Assembly: GCA_949284415.1 (NCBI GenBank)
Contig: CASDVM010000038.1
Span: 1 to 51,687 of the forward strand
Reading direction: 5' to 3'
Origin: an uncultured bacterium
Lineage (GTDB): Bacteria; Cyanobacteriota; Vampirovibrionia; Gastranaerophilales; Gastranaerophilaceae
DNA length: 51,687 nt
The stretch's first letter is position 1; each line of letters starts with the position of its first letter. Below the pieces are notes generated by a model, which was given only the letters and a program-made list of their open reading frames with translations, was not told the origin of the DNA and made no database searches. A program made the translations under genes and the position numbers. Positions 48,797-51,687 of this stretch are shown here, piece after piece.

Positions 48797-51433
48797 ATGT
48801 TAAGTTTTTTATTGAAGATGTTGGGCGATCCTAACGAAAAAAAAGTTAAAAGTATAATGGGAATAATTGACCATATTAATGCTCTTGAACCTCAATTTGA
48901 GCAGATGACAGATGCTGAATTGAGGGCTAAAACTGATGAATTTAAAGAAATTCTTGCAAAACGTCCTACATCAAATGATTTTAAAACAGACAGAAAACTT
49001 GAAAAAGAAGCTCTGGATAAAATTTTACCCGAAGCCTTTGCAACCGTCAGAGAGGCAGGAAAACGTGTTTTAAATATGCGTCATTTTGATGTTCAGTTAA
49101 TCGGCGGATATTTCTTGCATAACGGTCATATCGCAGAAATGAGAACCGGAGAAGGTAAGACTCTTGTTGCAACTTTGCCTGCTTATTTGAATGCATTAAC
49201 CGGCAAAGGAGTTCATGTAATTACCGTAAACGATTACCTTGCAAAGCGCGACAGCGAGTGGATGGGGAAAATTTATAAATTTTTAGGACTTTCTGTAGGT
49301 GTAATTCTTTCCGGCGGCAGAACAGCTGAAGATTTTATGGCGAAAAAAGCTGCTTATGATTGTGATATTACTTACGGAACAAATAATGAATTCGGCTTTG
49401 ATTATTTGCGTGATAATATGGCTTCAAGTCTTGATATGCTGGTGCAAAGACCTTACAATTACGCAATTATTGATGAAGTTGACAGTATTTTGATTGATGA
49501 GGCAAGAACTCCGTTAATTATCAGCGGCCGCCTTGAAAAATCCGCAGAAACTTATCGGTTAATGGCAAAAGTTGCCCCGCAGCTGGAAAAAGTAAAAGAT
49601 TACGAAGTTGATGAAAAAAATAAAAATATTATTTTGACAGAAGACGGTATTGATAGAGCTCAAGAAATTATCGGTGTTAAAGATTTATTTGATATTAATA
49701 CTCAATACGCTCATCATCTTTTGCAGGCTTTGAAAGCAAAAGAATTGTTTGTAAAAGATACTGATTATGTTGTGAAAAATGGTGAAGTTGTTATTGTAGA
49801 TGAATTCACCGGACGTCTTATGGAAGGCAGACGCTGGTCTGACGGACTTCATCAGGCAATTGAAGCTAAGGAAGGCGTAAAAATTCAGGATGAAACTCAG
49901 ACGCTTGCAAGTATTACGTTCCAGAATTTGTTTAGACTGTATCCGAAATTAGCTGGTATGACCGGTACTGCTATGACTGAAGAAGCAGAATTCGGCAAAA
50001 TTTATAACCTTGAAGTTACAACTATTCCTACTAATAAACCCGATATCAGAATAAACTATCCTGATGTAATCTATAAAACCGAACGCGCAAAATTCAATGC
50101 AGTTGTTAATGATATTATAAAAATGCACGAAATCGGACGTCCTGTCCTTGTCGGTACAATCAGTATTGAAAAATCCGAATATGTTTCAGCATTGTTAAAG
50201 AAAAAAGGTATTCCTCATCACGTTTTGAATGCCAAGCACCATGAAAAAGAAGCCTATATTATTGCGCAGGCAGGCCGTGTCGGTGCTGTAACAATTGCAA
50301 CAAATATGGCAGGGCGCGGGACCGATATTCTTTTAGGCGGTAATGCTGAATTTTTAGCAAAAGATATGCTTGACGGTAAAGGCATCACTCCTGAAGACTC
50401 GAATTATGAAGAAGAAAAGGAAAAGGCTTTGAAAGAGGCACGTGCTATTACTGAAGCAGAGCATGCTAAAGTTGTTGAAGCAGGCGGACTCCACGTAATA
50501 GGTACTGAACGCCATGAATCACGCCGTATTGACAATCAGTTAAGAGGCCGTGCGGCACGTCAGGGAGATCCTGGGTCTACAAGATTTTTCTTGTCTCTTG
50601 AGGATAATTTGATGAGAATTTTCGGCGGGGATAAAATTACCGCTCTGATGAATATGCTTAATGTTGAAGAAGATCTGGCGATTGAAAATACTCTTATTAC
50701 AAAACAAATTCAATCTGCACAGAAAAAAGTCGAAACATATCACTTTGATATAAGAAAATCAGTTCTTGAATATGATGATGTTATGAATATTCAGCGTGAA
50801 AAATTCTATGCACAGAGAAGAAAAGTTCTCGCAGGCAAGAATTTGTCAGAAGATATTTACTATATGATTGCAAAAGAAATTGACAGATTACTGAGAAGCT
50901 GTATTGCGCCTGATCTTCATCCCGAAGAGTATGTTTATGAAGATTTGCAGACAATGATAAAAGAACTTCATTCAATCATACCGCAATTGTCATCTGTTCA
51001 GGTTTCAGATGTGCAAAATTTGAGATTTGAACCTATTTACGATAAATTAAAAACGCTTGCGATTGACGCATACAGACAGCACGAAGAAGAAGTTATCAAT
51101 TTTTATAATCAGGTAATTACTCAGTATGATCCGTCTGCCGAGCCGCAGGTTGCATTCAGTGATAACAATGTTATAAGAAATCTTGAAAAAGATATTCTGC
51201 TCCGAGTTGTTGATAACAAATGGATTGATCACCTTCATAATATAGATATGTTAAGAGACGGTATCGGATTACGTGCTTACGGTCAAAAAGATCCGTTGAT
51301 TGAATATAAACGTGAAGCTTATGACTTGTTTAATAAAATGATGTACGAAATTCAGGGAGATACCGTAAAACATTTATTCAGAACCAAATTTGGTATACAG
51401 GTTATAGGTCCTGACAATGAAGATGCAGCATAA
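48797..51433 (+). CDS. secA: Preprotein translocase ATPase SecA
   Basis: 878 residues. [20 protein letters not shown] is the Walker A region, [20 protein letters not shown] the Walker B (DEVD) region, and [14 protein letters not shown] and [21 protein letters not shown] the second motor domain. The C-terminal helical scaffold ([20 protein letters not shown]) is complete. The protein ends without the zinc-binding CxC tail that binds SecB in proteobacteria. SecA drives signal-peptide proteins, including prepilins and outer-membrane proteins, through SecYEG. Ribosome site GGAGAGGA; closed by a hairpin terminator that overlaps the next promoter. Confidence 0.97.
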   Translation: MLSFLLKMLGDPNEKKVKSIMGIIDHINALEPQFEQMTDAELRAKTDEFKEILAKRPTSNDFKTDRKLEKEALDKILPEAFATVREAGKRVLNMRHFDVQLIGGYFLHNGHIAEMRTGEGKTLVATLPAYLNALTGKGVHVITVNDYLAKRDSEWMGKIYKFLGLSVGVILSGGRTAEDFMAKKAAYDCDITYGTNNEFGFDYLRDNMASSLDMLVQRPYNYAIIDEVDSILIDEARTPLIISGRLEKSAETYRLMAKVAPQLEKVKDYEVDEKNKNIILTEDGIDRAQEIIGVKDLFDINTQYAHHLLQALKAKELFVKDTDYVVKNGEVVIVDEFTGRLMEGRRWSDGLHQAIEAKEGVKIQDETQTLASITFQNLFRLYPKLAGMTGTAMTEEAEFGKIYNLEVTTIPTNKPDIRINYPDVIYKTERAKFNAVVNDIIKMHEIGRPVLVGTISIEKSEYVSALLKKKGIPHHVLNAKHHEKEAYIIAQAGRVGAVTIATNMAGRGTDILLGGNAEFLAKDMLDGKGITPEDSNYEEEKEKALKEARAITEAEHAKVVEAGGLHVIGTERHESRRIDNQLRGRAARQGDPGSTRFFLSLEDNLMRIFGGDKITALMNMLNVEEDLAIENTLITKQIQSAQKKVETYHFDIRKSVLEYDDVMNIQREKFYAQRRKVLAGKNLSEDIYYMIAKEIDRLLRSCIAPDLHPEEYVYEDLQTMIKELHSIIPQLSSVQVSDVQNLRFEPIYDKLKTLAIDAYRQHEEEVINFYNQVITQYDPSAEPQVAFSDNNVIRNLEKDILLRVVDNKWIDHLHNIDMLRDGIGLRAYGQKDPLIEYKREAYDLFNKMMYEIQGDTVKHLFRTKFGIQVIGPDNEDAA

Positions 51434-51448
51434 AACATATATAAAAAC

Positions 51449-51496
51449 TTGAAAAAGATATGGAAACAGGTTATAATAAATATAACCTGTTTTTTA
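51449..51496 (+). promoter_or_regulatory. secA terminator overlapping the next prepilin promoter
   Basis: AACAGGTTATA (51465-51475) and TATAACCTGTT (51481-51491) plus a T run make the secA terminator. The left arm contains TATAAT (51472-51477), which with TTGAAA (51449-51454) at 17 bases forms a near-consensus promoter for the downstream prepilin gene. The same bases serve as terminator and -10 box. Confidence 0.7.
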
Positions 51497-51517
51497 TAAA
51501 TAAGAAAGGAGCAAAGT

Positions 51518-51583
51518 ATGAAGAGTTCATTAAGTTATATTAAGCCGGGGGGGGGCGTTTGTAAGCTCCTTATCAATAATTGA
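51518..51583 (+). other. Short 5' ORF with a nine-G tract in front of a prepilin
   Basis: The ATG follows AAAGGAG and encodes MKSSLSYIKPGGGVCKLLIN, then N and stop. If the tract lost one G (8), the frame would run open through 32 codons (GGAFVSSLSIIETCQN onward) into the ATG at 51651 and its GFTLAQG motif. The layout is the same as at 28139. Confidence 0.65.
51547..51555 (+). repeat. Poly-G tract (9)
   Basis: Nine consecutive G, at codons 10-13 of the short ORF in front of the prepilin. A length change of -1 restores the frame into the prepilin. Confidence 0.85.
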
Positions 51584-51650
51584 AACTTGTCAAAATAAAA
51601 AAAACTGTTATAATAATGATATAATACATCACGATTATAAGGATTTTAAT

Positions 51651-51687
51651 ATGAAGAGATTAAAGGGTTTTACTCTTGCACAAGGAG
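51651..51687 (+). CDS. Prepilin-like protein, 5' end (cut by window end)
   Basis: The start ATG has AAGGA 7 bases upstream and encodes MKRLKGFTLAQG before the window ends. Gly-Phe-Thr-Leu-Ala is the prepilin processing core with a six-residue leader. Gln replaces the usual Glu at +5, which is needed for normal pilin assembly and may weaken it. This frame is open upstream to the poly-G tract, so the gene may start at 51518. The rest is outside the window. Confidence 0.7.
   Translation, partial: MKRLKGFTLAQG

Overview
The window looks like a chromosome segment of a non-photosynthetic, fermentative relative of Cyanobacteria (Melainabacteria/Vampirovibrionia, most like gut Gastranaerophilales). 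This is inference from gene content. The base composition is AT-rich. Several prepilin-like proteins share the core FTLAEVLITLG. The cell has an outer membrane (BamA, Skp, lipoproteins), uses the MEP isoprenoid route (dxr), carries [FeFe] hydrogenases, and encodes many proteins I can only call lineage-specific. No tRNA, rRNA, CRISPR array, phage or IS transposase was recognised.

Layout. 1-4.6 kb: a prepilin fragment on the minus strand, then a leader resembling a compact cobalamin riboswitch driving three unknown genes, a coiled-coil protein and a tandem hairpin repeat. 4.6-6.1 kb: polyprenyl synthase and signal peptidase I. 6.2-7.9 kb: a small unknown gene and a divergent XRE regulator/prepilin pair. 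8.2-13.9 kb: infA-rpmJ-rpsM-rpsK-rpsD-rpoA-rplQ-truA-rplM-rpsI, with unusually long, repeat-bearing spacers. 14-20.3 kb: dxr, then an operon with a catalytic-looking group B-like [FeFe] hydrogenase, a sensory group C-like [FeFe] protein with PAS domain, a PP2C/SpoIIE phosphatase and two thioredoxin-like [2Fe-2S] proteins. 20.4-21.6 kb: a second XRE/prepilin pair, the prepilin frameshifted in a T run. 21.6-28.1 kb: asparaginase, MshEN-domain protein, VKOR-DsbA fusion, QueH, TPR proteins, DAHP synthase. 28.1-29.2 kb: a prepilin gene whose start codon is separated from its body by a ten-G tract. 29.2-43.9 kb: lineage-specific proteins, a GH77-like enzyme, a soluble FlhA-C-like protein, uridine phosphorylase, Skp, BamA, RsmI, a sugar-binding lipoprotein, an AMIN-like protein and Era. 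43.9-48.1 kb: small regulators, an OmpR-type response regulator, AdoMet decarboxylase, a third XRE pair and rpsP. 48.3-48.7 kb: a gene-free element with terminal inverted repeats. 48.8-51.4 kb: secA, followed by a second poly-G-interrupted prepilin gene cut by the window end.

The most distinctive theme is how surface-type FTLA proteins may be controlled. Two lie divergent to XRE repressors with palindromes in the promoter. Two others have a sigma-70-like promoter, a strong Shine-Dalgarno (SD) sequence and a short 5' ORF running into a 9-10 G tract, where a change in tract length would restore the frame into the prepilin. That is the layout of a phase-variable contingency locus, although sequence error at the homopolymers cannot be excluded from one consensus. 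Two dispersed hairpin repeat families (the GGAGCGTAGCCGCTCC family and the CTGAACTTGTTTCAG family) sit after stop codons through the window.
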